From contig NW_027124995.1 of assembly GCF_017916325.1 (NCBI RefSeq), positions 1-32,242 of the forward strand: a stretch of 32,242 bases of DNA, in the 5' to 3' direction. A program made the translations under genes and the position numbers. The notes under the pieces were generated by a model. It made no database searches, was not told the origin of the DNA, and was given only the letters and a program-made list of their open reading frames with translations. Every line of letters starts with the position of its first letter. Within the stretch, counting starts at the first letter, position 1. This DNA comes from Leishmania martiniquensis (taxonomy: Eukaryota; Euglenozoa; Kinetoplastea; Trypanosomatida; Trypanosomatidae). Shown here in pieces: positions 12,001-24,000 of the stretch.

Positions 12001-15000
12001 TCTGCGCCGTCCAGCAGCAGCAGCAGCTCTGCGCCGTCGTCGTCCTCGTCGTCTGCGCCGTCCAGCAGCAGCAGCAGCTCTGCGCCGTCGTCATCCTCGT
12101 CGTCTGCGCCGTCCAGCAGCAGCAGCAGCTCTGCGCCGTCGTCATCCTCGTCGTCTGCGCCGTCCAGCAGCAGCAGCAGCTCTGCGCCGTCGTCGTCCTC
12201 GTCGTCTGCGCCGTCCAGCAGCAGCAGCAGCTCTGCGCCGTCGTCGTCCTCGTCGTCTGCGCCGTCCAGCAGCAGCAGCAGCTCTGCGCCGTCGTCATCC
12301 TCGTCGTCTGCGCCGTCCAGCAGCAGCAGCAGCTCTGCGCCGTCGTCGTCCTCGTCGTCTGCGCCGTCCAGCAGCAGCAGCAGCTCTGCGCCGTCGTCAT
12401 CCTCGTCGTCTGCGCCGTCCAGCAGCAGCAGCAGCTCTGCGCCGTCGTCGTCCTCGTCGTCTGCGCCGTCCAGCAGCAGCAGCAGCTCTGCGCCGTCGTC
12501 ATCCTCGTCGTCTGCGCCGTCCAGCAGCAGCAGCAGCTCTGCGCCGTCGTCGTCCTCGTCATCTGCGCCGTCCAGCAGCAGCAGCAGCTCTGCGCCGTCG
12601 TCATCCTCGTCGTCTGCGCCGTCCAGCAGCAGCAGCAGCTCTGCGCCGTCGTCGTCCTCGTCGTCTGCGCCGTCCAGCAGCAGCAGCAGCTCTGCGCCGT
12701 CGTCGTCCTCGTCATCTGCGCCGTCCAGCAGCAGCAGCAGCTCTGCGCCGTCGTCGTCCTCGTCGTCTGCGCCGTCCAGCAGCAGCAGCAGCTCTGCGCC
12801 GTCGTCGTCCTCGTCGTCTGCGCCGTCCAGCAGCAGCAGCAGCTCTGCGCCGTCGTCGTCCTCGTCGTCTGCGCCGTCCAGCAGCAGCAGCAGCTCTGCG
12901 CCGTCGTCGTCCTCGTCGTCTGCGCCGTCCAGCAGCAGCAGCAGCTCTGCGCCGTCGTCATCCTCGTCGTCTGCGCCGTCCAGCAGCAGCAGCAGCTCTG
13001 CGCCGTCGTCGTCCTCGTCGTCTGCGCCGTCCAGCAGCAGCAGCAGCTCTGCGCCGTCGTCGTCCTCGTCATCTGCGCCGTCCAGCAGCAGCAGCAGCTC
13101 TGCGCCGTCGTCGTCCTCGTCGTCTGCGCCGTCCAGCAGCAGCAGCAGCTCTGCGCCGTCGTCATCCTCGTCGTCTGCGCCGTCCAGCAGCAGCAGCAGC
13201 TCTGCGCCGTCGTCGTCCTCGTCGTCTGCGCCGTCCAGCAGCAGCAGCAGCTCTGCGCCGTCGTCATCCTCGTCGTCTGCGCCGTCCAGCAGCAGCAGCA
13301 GCTCTGCGCCGTCGTCGTCCTCGTCGTCTGCGCCGTCCAGCAGCAGCAGCAGCTCTGCGCCGTCGTCGTCCTCGTCGTCTGCGCCGTCCAGCAGCAGCAG
13401 CAGCTCTGCGCCGTCGTCGTCCTCGTCGTCTGCGCCGTCCAGCAGCAGCAGCAGCTCTGCGCCGTCGTCGTCCTCGTCGTCTGCGCCGTCCAGCAGCAGC
13501 AGCAGCTCTGCGCCGTCGTCATCCTCGTCGTCTGCGCCGTCCAGCAGCAGCAGCAGCAGCTCTGCGCCGTCGTCGTCCTCGTCGTCTGCGCCGTCCAGCA
13601 GCAGCAGCAGCTCTGCGCCGTCGTCGTCCTCGTCATCTGCGCCGTCCAGCAGCAGCAGCAGCTCTGCGCCGTCGTCGTCCTCGTCGTCTGCGCCGTCCAG
13701 CAGCAGCAGCAGCTCTGCGCCGTCGTCATCCTCGTCGTCTGCGCCGTCCAGCAGCAGCAGCAGCTCTGCGCCGTCGTCATCCTCGTCATCTGCGCCGTCC
13801 AGCAGCAGCAGCAGCTCTGCGCCGTCGTCATCCTCGTCGTCTGCGCCGTCCAGCAGCAGCAGCAGCTCTGCGCCGTCGTCGTCCTCGTCGTCTGCGCCGT
13901 CCAGCAGCAGCAGCAGCTCTGCGCCGTCGTCGTCCTCGTCGTCTGCGCCGTCCAGCAGCAGCAGCAGCTCTGCGCCGTCGTCGTCCTCGTCGTCTGCGCC
14001 GTCCAGCAGCAGCAGCAGCTCTGCGCCGTCGTCGTCCTCGTCGTCTGCGCCGTCCAGCAGCAGCAGCAGCTCTGCGCCGTCGTCGTCCTCGTCGTCTGCG
14101 CCGTCCAGCAGCAGCAGCAGCTCTGCGCCGTCGTCATCCTCGTCGTCTGCGCCGTCCAGCAGCGCAGCAGCAGCTCTGCGCCGTCGTCGTCCTCGTCGTC
14201 TGCGCCGTCCAGCAGCAGCAGCAGCTCTGCGCCGTCGTCGTCCTCGTCATCTGCGCCGTCCAGCAGCAGCAGCAGCTCTGCGCCGTCGTCGTCCTCGTCG
14301 TCTGCGCCGTCCAGCAGCAGCAGCAGCTCTGCGCCGTCGTCGTCCTCGTCGTCTGCGCCGTCCAGCAGCAGCAGCAGCTCTGCGCCGTCGTCATCCTCGT
14401 CGTCTGCGCCGTCCAGCGCAGCAGCAGCAGCTCTGCGCCGTCGTCATCCTCGTCGTCTGCGCCGTCCAGCAGCAGCAGCAGCTCTGCGCCGTCGTCGTCC
14501 TCGTCGTCTGCGCCGTCCAGCAGCAGCAGCAGCTCTGCGCCGTCGTCGTCCTCGTCATCTGCGCCGTCCAGCAGCAGCAGCAGCTCTGCGCCGTCGTCGT
14601 CCTCGTCGTCTGCGCCGTCCAGCAGCAGCAGCAGCTCTGCGCCGTCGTCATCCTCGTCGTCTGCGCCGTCCAGCAGCAGCAGCAGCTCTGCGCCGTCGTC
14701 GTCCTCGTCGTCTGCGCCGTCCAGCAGCAGCAGCAGCTCTGCGCCGTCGTCGTCCTCGTCGTCTGCGCCGTCCAGCAGCAGCAGCAGCTCTGCGCCGTCG
14801 TCATCCTCGTCGTCTGCGCCGTCCAGCAGCAGCAGCAGCTCTGCGCCGTCGTCATCCTCGTCGTCTGCGCCGTCCAGCAGCAGCAGCAGCTCTGCGCCGT
14901 CGTCGTCCTCGTCGTCTGCGCCGTCCAGCAGCAGCAGCAGCTCTGCGCCGTCGTCGTCCTCGTCGTCTGCGCCGTCCAGCAGCAGCAGCAGCTCTGCGCC

Positions 15001-18000
15001 GTCGTCGTCCTCGTCGTCTGCGCCGTCCAGCAGCAGCAGCAGCTCTGCGCCGTCGTCGTCCTCGTCGTCTGCGCCGTCCAGCAGCAGCAGCAGCTCTGCG
15101 CCGTCGTCATCCTCGTCGTCTGCGCCGTCCAGCAGCAGCAGCAGCTCTGCGCCGTCGTCGTCCTCGTCGTCTGCGCCGTCCAGCAGCAGCAGCAGCTCTG
15201 CGCCGTCGTCGTCCTCGTCGTCTGCGCCGTCCAGCAGCAGCAGCAGCTCTGCGCCGTCGTCGTCCTCGTCATCTGCGCCGTCCAGCAGCAGCAGCAGCTC
15301 TGCGCCGTCGTCGTCCTCGTCGTCTGCGCCGTCCAGCAGCAGCAGCAGCTCTGCGCCGTCGTCGTCCTCGTCGTCTGCGCCGTCCAGCAGCAGCAGCAGC
15401 TCTGCGCCGTCGTCATCCTCGTCGTCTGCGCCGTCCAGCAGCAGCAGCAGCTCTGCGCCGTCGTCGTCCTCGTCGTCTGCGCCGTCCAGCAGCAGCAGCA
15501 GCTCTGCGCCGTCGTCGTCCTCGTCGTCTGCGCCGTCCAGCAGCAGCAGCAGCTCTGCGCCGTCGTCATCCTCGTCGTCTGCGCCGTCCAGCAGCAGCAG
15601 CAGCTCTGCGCCGTCGTCATCCTCGTCGTCTGCGCCGTCCAGCAGCAGCAGCAGCTCTGCGCCGTCGTCGTCCTCGTCGTCTGCGCCGTCCAGCAGCAGC
15701 AGCAGCTCTGCGCCGTCGTCGTCCTCGTCGTCTGCGCCGTCCAGCAGCAGCAGCAGCTCTGCGCCGTCGTCGTCCTCGTCGTCTGCGCCGTCCAGCAGCA
15801 GCAGCAGCTCTGCGCCGTCGTCATCCTCGTCGTCTGCGCCGTCCAGCAGCAGCAGCAGCTCTGCGCCGTCGTCGTCCTCGTCGTCTGCGCCGTCCAGCAG
15901 CAGCAGCAGCTCTGCGCCGTCGTCGTCCTCGTCGTCTGCGCCGTCCAGCAGCAGCAGCAGCTCTGCGCCGTCGTCGTCCTCGTCATCTGCGCCGTCCAGC
16001 AGCAGCAGCAGCTCTGCGCCGTCGTCATCCTCGTCGTCTGCGCCGTCCAGCAGCAGCAGCAGCTCTGCGCCGTCGTCATCCTCGTCGTCTGCGCCGTCCA
16101 GCAGCAGCAGCAGCTCTGCGCCGTCGTCGTCCTCGTCGTCTGCGCCGTCCAGCAGCAGCAGCAGCTCTGCGCCGTCGTCATCCTCGTCGTCTGCGCCGTC
16201 CAGCAGCAGCAGCAGCTCTGCGCCGTCGTCGTCCTCGTCGTCTGCGCCGTCCAGCAGCAGCAGCAGCTCTGCGCCGTCGTCGTCCTCGTCGTCTGCGCCG
16301 TCCAGCAGCAGCAGCAGCTCTGCGCCGTCGTCGTCCTCGTCGTCTGCGCCGTCCAGCAGCAGCAGCAGCTCTGCGCCGTCGTCGTCCTCGTCGTCTGCGC
16401 CGTCCAGCAGCAGCAGCAGCTCTGCGCCGTCGTCGTCCTCGTCGTCTGCGCCGTCCAGCAGCAGCAGCAGCTCTGCGCCGTCGTCGTCCTCGTCGTCTGC
16501 GCCGTCCAGCAGCAGCAGCAGCTCTGCGCCGTCGTCGTCCTCGTCGTCTGCGCCGTCCAGCAGCAGCAGCAGCTCTGCGCCGTCGTCGTCCTCGTCGTCT
16601 GCGCCGTCCAGCAGCAGCAGCAGCTCTGCGCCGTCGTCGTCCTCGTCATCTGCGCCGTCCAGCAGCAGCAGCAGCTCTGCGCCGTCGTCGTCCTCGTCGT
16701 CTGCGCCGTCCAGCAGCAGCAGCAGCTCTGCGCCGTCGTCGTCCTCGTCGTCTGCGCCGTCCAGCAGCAGCAGCAGCTCTGCGCCGTCGTCGTCCTCGTC
16801 ATCTGCGCCGTCCAGCAGCAGCAGCAGCTCTGCGCCGTCGTCGTCCTCGTCGTCTGCGCCGTCCAGCAGCAGCAGCAGCTCTGCGCCGTCGTCGTCCTCG
16901 TCGTCTGCGCCGTCCAGCAGCAGCAGCAGCTCTGCGCCGTCGTCGTCCTCGTCGTCTGCGCCGTCCAGCAGCAGCAGCAGCTCTGCGCCGTCGTCGTCCT
17001 CGTCGTCTGCGCCGTCCAGCAGCAGCAGCAGCTCTGCGCCGTCGTCGTCCTCGTCGTCTGCGCCGTCCAGCAGCAGCAGCAGCTCTGCGCCGTCGTCGTC
17101 CTCGTCGTCTGCGCCGTCCAGCAGCAGCAGCAGCTCTGCGCCGTCGTCGTCCTCGTCGTCTGCGCCGTCCAGCAGCAGCAGCAGCTCTGCGCCGTCGTCG
17201 TCCTCGTCATCTGCGCCGTCCAGCAGCAGCAGCAGCTCTGCGCCGTCGTCGTCCTCGTCGTCTGCGCCGTCCAGCAGCAGCAGCAGCTCTGCGCCGTCGT
17301 CGTCCTCGTCGTCTGCGCCGTCCAGCAGCAGCAGCAGCTCTGCGCCGTCGTCATCCTCGTCGTCTGCGCCGTCCAGCAGCAGCAGCAGCTCTGCGCCGTC
17401 GTCATCCTCGTCGTCTGCGCCGTCCAGCAGCAGCAGCAGCTCTGCGCCGTCGTCGTCCTCGTCGTCTGCGCCGTCCAGCAGCAGCAGCAGCTCTGCGCCG
17501 TCGTCATCCTCGTCGTCTGCGCCGTCCAGCAGCAGCAGCAGCTCTGCGCCGTCGTCGTCCTCGTCGTCTGCGCCGTCCAGCAGCAGCAGCAGCTCTGCGC
17601 CGTCGTCGTCCTCGTCGTCTGCGCCGTCCAGCAGCAGCAGCAGCTCTGCGCCGTCGTCGTCCTCGTCGTCTGCGCCGTCCAGCAGCAGCAGCAGCTCTGC
17701 GCCGTCGTCGTCCTCGTCATCTGCGCCGTCCAGCAGCAGCAGCAGCTCTGCGCCGTCGTCGTCCTCGTCGTCTGCGCCGTCCAGCAGCAGCAGCAGCTCT
17801 GCGCCGTCGTCGTCCTCGTCGTCTGCGCCGTCCAGCAGCAGCAGCAGCTCTGCGCCGTCGTCGTCCTCGTCGTCTGCGCCGTCCAGCAGCAGCAGCAGCT
17901 CTGCGCCGTCGTCGTCCTCGTCGTCTGCGCCGTCCAGCAGCAGCAGCAGCTCTGCGCCGTCGTCGTCCTCGTCGTCTGCGCCGTCCAGCAGCAGCAGCAG

Positions 18001-21000
18001 CTCTGCGCCGTCGTCGTCCTCGTCGTCTGCGCCGTCCAGCAGCAGCAGCAGCTCTGCGCCGTCGTCGTCCTCGTCGTCTGCGCCGTCCAGCAGCAGCAGC
18101 AGCTCTGCGCCGTCGTCATCCTCGTCGTCTGCGCCGTCCAGCAGCAGCAGCAGCTCTGCGCCGTCGTCGTCCTCGTCGTCTGCGCCGTCCAGCAGCAGCA
18201 GCAGCTCTGCGCCGTCGTCGTCCTCGTCGTCTGCGCCGTCCAGCAGCAGCAGCAGCTCTGCGCCGTCGTCGTCCTCGTCGTCTGCGCCGTCCAGCAGCAG
18301 CAGCAGCTCTGCGCCGTCGTCGTCCTCGTCGTCTGCGCCGTCCAGCAGCAGCAGCAGCTCTGCGCCGTCGTCGTCCTCGTCGTCTGCGCCGTCCAGCAGC
18401 AGCAGCAGCTCTGCGCCGTCGTCATCCTCGTCGTCTGCGCCGTCCAGCAGCAGCAGCAGCTCTGCGCCGTCGTCGTCCTCGTCGTCTGCGCCGTCCAGCA
18501 GCAGCAGCAGCTCTGCGCCGTCGTCGTCCTCGTCGTCTGCGCCGTCCAGCAGCAGCAGCAGCTCTGCGCCGTCGTCGTCCTCGTCGTCTGCGCCGTCCAG
18601 CAGCAGCAGCAGCTCTGCGCCGTCGTCGTCCTCGTCGTCTGCGCCGTCCAGCAGCAGCAGCAGCTCTGCGCCGTCGTCGTCCTCGTCGTCTGCGCCGTCC
18701 AGCAGCAGCAGCAGCTCTGCGCCGTCGTCGTCCTCGTCGTCTGCGCCGTCCAGCAGCAGCAGCAGCTCTGCGCCGTCGTCGTCCTCGTCGTCTGCGCCGT
18801 CCAGCAGCAGCAGCAGCTCTGCGCCGTCGTCATCCTCGTCGTCTGCGCCGTCCAGCAGCAGCAGCAGCTCTGCGCCGTCGTCGTCCTCGTCGTCTGCGCC
18901 GTCCAGCAGCAGCAGCAGCTCTGCGCCGTCGTCGTCCTCGTCGTCTGCGCCGTCCAGCAGCAGCAGCAGCTCTGCGCCGTCGTCGTCCTCGTCGTCTGCG
19001 CCGTCCAGCAGCAGCAGCAGCTCTGCGCCGTCGTCGTCCTCGTCGTCTGCGCCGTCCAGCAGCAGCAGCAGCTCTGCGCCGTCGTCGTCCTCGTCGTCTG
19101 CGCCGTCCAGCAGCAGCAGCAGCTCTGCGCCGTCGTCGTCCTCGTCGTCTGCGCCGTCCAGCAGCAGCAGCAGCTCTGCGCCGTCGTCGTCCTCGTCGTC
19201 TGCGCCGTCCAGCAGCAGCAGCAGCTCTGCGCCGTCGTCGTCCTCGTCGTCTGCGCCGTCCAGCAGCAGCAGCAGCTCTGCGCCGTCGTCGTCCTCGTCG
19301 TCTGCGCCGTCCAGCAGCAGCAGCAGCTCTGCGCCGTCGTCGTCCTCGTCGTCTGCGCCGTCCAGCAGCAGCAGCAGCTCTGCGCCGTCGTCGTCCTCGT
19401 CGTCTGCGCCGTCCAGCAGCAGCAGCAGCTCTGCGCCGTCGTCGTCCTCGTCGTCTGCGCCGTCCAGCAGCAGCAGCAGCTCTGCGCCGTCGTCATCCTC
19501 GTCGTCTGCGCCGTCCAGCAGCAGCAGCAGCTCTGCGCCGTCGTCGTCCTCGTCATCTGCGCCGTCCAGCAGCAGCAGCAGCTCTGCGCCGTCGTCGTCC
19601 TCGTCGTCTGCGCCGTCCAGCAGCAGCAGCAGCTCTGCGCCGTCGTCGTCCTCGTCGTCTGCGCCGTCCAGCAGCAGCAGCAGCTCTGCGCCGTCGTCGT
19701 CCTCGTCGTCTGCGCCGTCCAGCAGCAGCAGCAGCTCTGCGCCGTCGTCGTCCTCGTCGTCTGCGCCGTCCAGCAGCAGCAGCAGCAGCTCTGCGCCGTC
19801 GTCATCCTCGTCGTCTGCGCCGTCCAGCAGCAGCAGCAGCAGCTCTGCGCCGTCGTCGTCCTCGTCGTCTGCGCCGTCCAGCAGCAGCAGCAGCTCTGCG
19901 CCGTCGTCGTCCTCGTCGTCTGCGCCGTCCAGCAGCAGCAGCAGCTCTGCGCCGTCGTCGTCCTCGTCGTCTGCGCCGTCCAGCAGCAGCAGCAGCTCTG
20001 CGCCGTCGTCATCCTCGTCGTCTGCGCCGTCCAGCAGCAGCAGCAGCTCTGCGCCGTCGTCGTCCTCGTCGTCTGCGCCGTCCAGCAGCAGCAGCAGCTC
20101 TGCGCCGTCGTCGTCCTCGTCGTCTGCGCCGTCCAGCAGCAGCAGCAGCTCTGCGCCGTCGTCGTCCTCGTCGTCTGCGCCGTCCAGCAGCAGCAGCAGC
20201 TCTGCGCCGTCGTCGTCCTCGTCGTCTGCGCCGTCCAGCAGCGCAGCAGCAGCTCTGCGCCGTCGTCATCCTCGTCGTCTGCGCCGTCCAGCAGCAGCAG
20301 CAGCAGCTCTGCGCCGTCGTCGTCCTCGTCGTCTGCGCCGTCCAGCAGCAGCAGCAGCTCTGCGCCGTCGTCGTCCTCGTCGTCTGCGCCGTCCAGCAGC
20401 AGCAGCAGCTCTGCGCCGTCGTCGTCCTCGTCGTCTGCGCCGTCCAGCAGCAGCAGCAGCTCTGCGCCGTCGTCGTCCTCGTCGTCTGCGCCGTCCAGCA
20501 GCAGCAGCAGCTCTGCGCCGTCGTCGTCCTCGTCGTCTGCGCCGTCCAGCAGCAGCAGCAGCTCTGCGCCGTCGTCATCCTCGTCGTCTGCGCCGTCCAG
20601 CAGCAGCAGCAGCTCTGCGCCGTCGTCATCCTCGTCGTCTGCGCCGTCCAGCAGCAGCAGCAGCAGCTCTGCGCCGTCGTCATCCTCGTCGTCTGCGCCG
20701 TCCAGCAGCAGCAGCAGCTCTGCGCCGTCGTCGTCCTCGTCGTCTGCGCCGTCCAGCAGCAGCAGCAGCTCTGCGCCGTCGTCATCCTCGTCGTCTGCGC
20801 CGTCCAGCAGCAGCAGCAGCTCTGCGCCGTCGTCGTCCTCGTCGTCTGCGCCGTCCAGCAGCAGCAGCAGCTCTGCGCCGTCGTCATCCTCGTCGTCTGC
20901 GCCGTCCAGCAGCAGCAGCAGCTCTGCGCCGTCGTCGTCCTCGTCGTCTGCGCCGTCCAGCAGCAGCAGCAGCTCTGCGCCGTCGTCGTCCTCGTCGTCT

Positions 21001-24000
21001 GCGCCGTCCAGCAGCAGCAGCAGCTCTGCGCCGTCGTCGTCCTCGTCGTCTGCGCCGTCCAGCAGCAGCAGCAGCTCTGCGCCGTCGTCGTCCTCGTCAT
21101 CTGCGCCGTCCAGCAGCAGCAGCAGCTCTGCGCCGTCGTCGTCCTCGTCGTCTGCGCCGTCCAGCAGCAGCAGCAGCTCTGCGCCGTCGTCGTCCTCGTC
21201 GTCTGCGCCGTCCAGCAGCAGCAGCAGCTCTGCGCCGTCGTCGTCCTCGTCGTCTGCGCCGTCCAGCAGCAGCAGCAGCTCTGCGCCGTCGTCGTCCTCG
21301 TCGTCTGCGCCGTCCAGCAGCAGCAGCAGCTCTGCGCCGTCGTCATCCTCGTCGTCTGCGCCGTCCAGCAGCAGCAGCAGCTCTGCGCCGTCGTCGTCCT
21401 CGTCGTCTGCGCCGTCCAGCAGCAGCAGCAGCTCTGCGCCGTCGTCGTCCTCGTCGTCTGCGCCGTCCAGCAGCAGCAGCAGCTCTGCGCCGTCGTCGTC
21501 CTCGTCGTCTGCGCCGTCCAGCAGCAGCAGCAGCTCTGCGCCGTCGTCGTCCTCGTCGTCTGCGCCGTCCAGCAGCAGCAGCAGCTCTGCGCCGTCGTCG
21601 TCCTCGTCGTCTGCGCCGTCCAGCAGCAGCAGCAGCTCTGCGCCGTCGTCGTCCTCGTCGTCTGCGCCGTCCAGCAGCAGCAGCAGCTCTGCGCCGTCGT
21701 CGTCCTCGTCGTCTGCGCCGTCCAGCAGCAGCAGCAGCTCTGCGCCGTCGTCGTCCTCGTCGTCTGCGCCGTCCAGCAGCAGCAGCAGCTCTGCGCCGTC
21801 GTCGTCCTCGTCGTCTGCGCCGTCCAGCAGCAGCAGCAGCTCTGCGCCGTCGTCGTCCTCGTCGTCTGCGCCGTCCAGCAGCAGCAGCAGCTCTGCGCCG
21901 TCGTCATCCTCATCGTCTGCGCCGTCCAGCAGCAGCAGCAGCTCTGCGCCGTCGTCGTCCTCGTCGTCTGCGCCGTCCAGCAGCAGCAGCAGCTCTGCGC
22001 CGTCGTCGTCCTCGTCGTCTGCGCCGTCCAGCAGCAGCAGCAGCTCTGCGCCGTCGTCGTCCTCGTCGTCTGCGCCGTCCAGCAGCAGCAGCAGCTCTGC
22101 GCCGTCGTCGTCCTCGTCGTCTGCGCCGTCCAGCAGCAGCAGCAGCTCTGCGCCGTCGTCATCCTCGTCGTCTGCGCCGTCCAGCAGCAGCAGCAGCAGC
22201 TCTGCGCCGTCGTCGTCCTCGTCGTCTGCGCCGTCCAGCAGCAGCAGCAGCTCTGCGCCGTCGTCGTCCTCGTCGTCTGCGCCGTCCAGCAGCAGCAGCA
22301 GCTCTGCGCCGTCGTCGTCCTCGTCGTCTGCGCCGTCCAGCAGCAGCAGCAGCTCTGCGCCGTCGTCGTCCTCGTCGTCTGCGCCGTCCAGCAGCAGCAG
22401 CAGCTCTGCGCCGTCGTCGTCCTCGTCGTCTGCGCCGTCCAGCAGCAGCAGCAGCAGCTCTGCGCCGTCGTCGTCCTCGTCGTCTGCGCCGTCCAGCAGC
22501 AGCAGCAGCTCTGCGCCGTCGTCGTCCTCGTCGTCTGCGCCGTCCAGCAGCAGCAGCAGCTCTGCGCCGTCGTCATCCTCGTCGTCTGCGCCGTCCAGCA
22601 GCAGCAGCAGCTCTGCGCCGTCGTCGTCCTCGTCGTCTGCGCCGTCCAGCAGCAGCAGCAGCTCTGCGCCGTCGTCGTCCTCGTCGTCTGCGCCGTCCAG
22701 CAGCAGCAGCAGCTCTGCGCCGTCGTCGTCCTCGTCGTCTGCGCCGTCCAGCAGCAGCAGCAGCAGCTCTGCGCCGTCGTCATCCTCGTCATCTGCGCCG
22801 TCCAGCAGCAGCAGCAGCAGCTCTGCGCCGTCGTCGTCCTCGTCGTCTGCGCCGTCCAGCAGCAGCAGCAGCTCTGCGCCGTCGTCGTCCTCGTCGTCTG
22901 CGCCGTCCAGCAGCAGCAGCAGCTCTGCGCCGTCGTCTTCCTCATCGTCTGAGCCGTCCAGCAGCAGCAGCAGCTCTGCGCCGTCGTCGTCCTCGTCATC
23001 TGCGCCGTCCAGCAGCAGCAGCAGCTCTGCGCCGTCGTCGTCCTCGTCGTCTGCGCCGTCCAGCAGCAGCAGCAGCTCTGCGCCGTCGTCGTCCTCGTCG
23101 TCTGCGCCGTCCAGCAGCAGCAGCAGCTCTGCGCCGTCGTCATCCTCGTCGTCTGCGCCGTCCAGCAGCAGCAGCAGCTCTGCGCCGTCGTCGTCCTCGT
23201 CGTCTGCGCCGTCCAGCAGCAGCAGCAGCTCTGCGCCGTCGTCGTCCTCGTCGTCTGCGCCGTCCAGCAGCAGCAGCAGCTCTGCGCCGTCGTCGTCCTC
23301 GTCGTCTGCGCCGTCCAGCAGCAGCAGCAGCTCTGCGCCGTCGTCATCCTCGTCGTCTGCGCCGTCCAGCAGCAGCAGCAGCTCTGCGCCGTCGTCGTCC
23401 TCGTCGTCTGCGCCGTCCAGCAGCAGCAGCAGCTCTGCGCCGTCGTCGTCCTCATCGTCTGCGCCGTCCAGCAGCAGCAGCAGCTCTGCGCCGTCGTCAT
23501 CCTCGTCGTCTGCGCCGTCCAGCAGCAGCAGCAGCTCTGCGCCGTCGTCATCCTCGTCGTCTGCGCCGTCCAGCAGCAGCAGCAGCAGCTCTGCGCCGTC
23601 GTCATCCTCGTCGTCTGCGCCGTCCAGCAGCAGCAGCAGCTCTGCGCCGTCGTCATCCTCGTCGTCTGCGCCGTCCAGCAGCAGCAGCAGCTCTGCGCCG
23701 TCGTCGTCCTCATCGTCTGCGCCGTCCAGCAGCAGCAGCAGCTCTGCGCCGTCGTCGTCCTCGTCGTCTGCGCCGTCCAGCAGCAGCAGCAGCTCTGCGC
23801 CGTCGTCGTCCTCGTCGTCTGCGCCGTCCAGCAGCAGCAGCAGCTCTGCGCCGTCGTCGTCCTCGTCGTCTGCGCCGTCCAGCAGCAGCAGCAGCTCTGC
23901 GCCGTCGTCTTCCTCATCGTCTGCGCCGTCCAGCAGCAGCAGCAGCTCTGCGCCGTCGTCGTCCTCGTCGTCTGCGCCGTCCAGCAGCAGCAGCAGCTCT

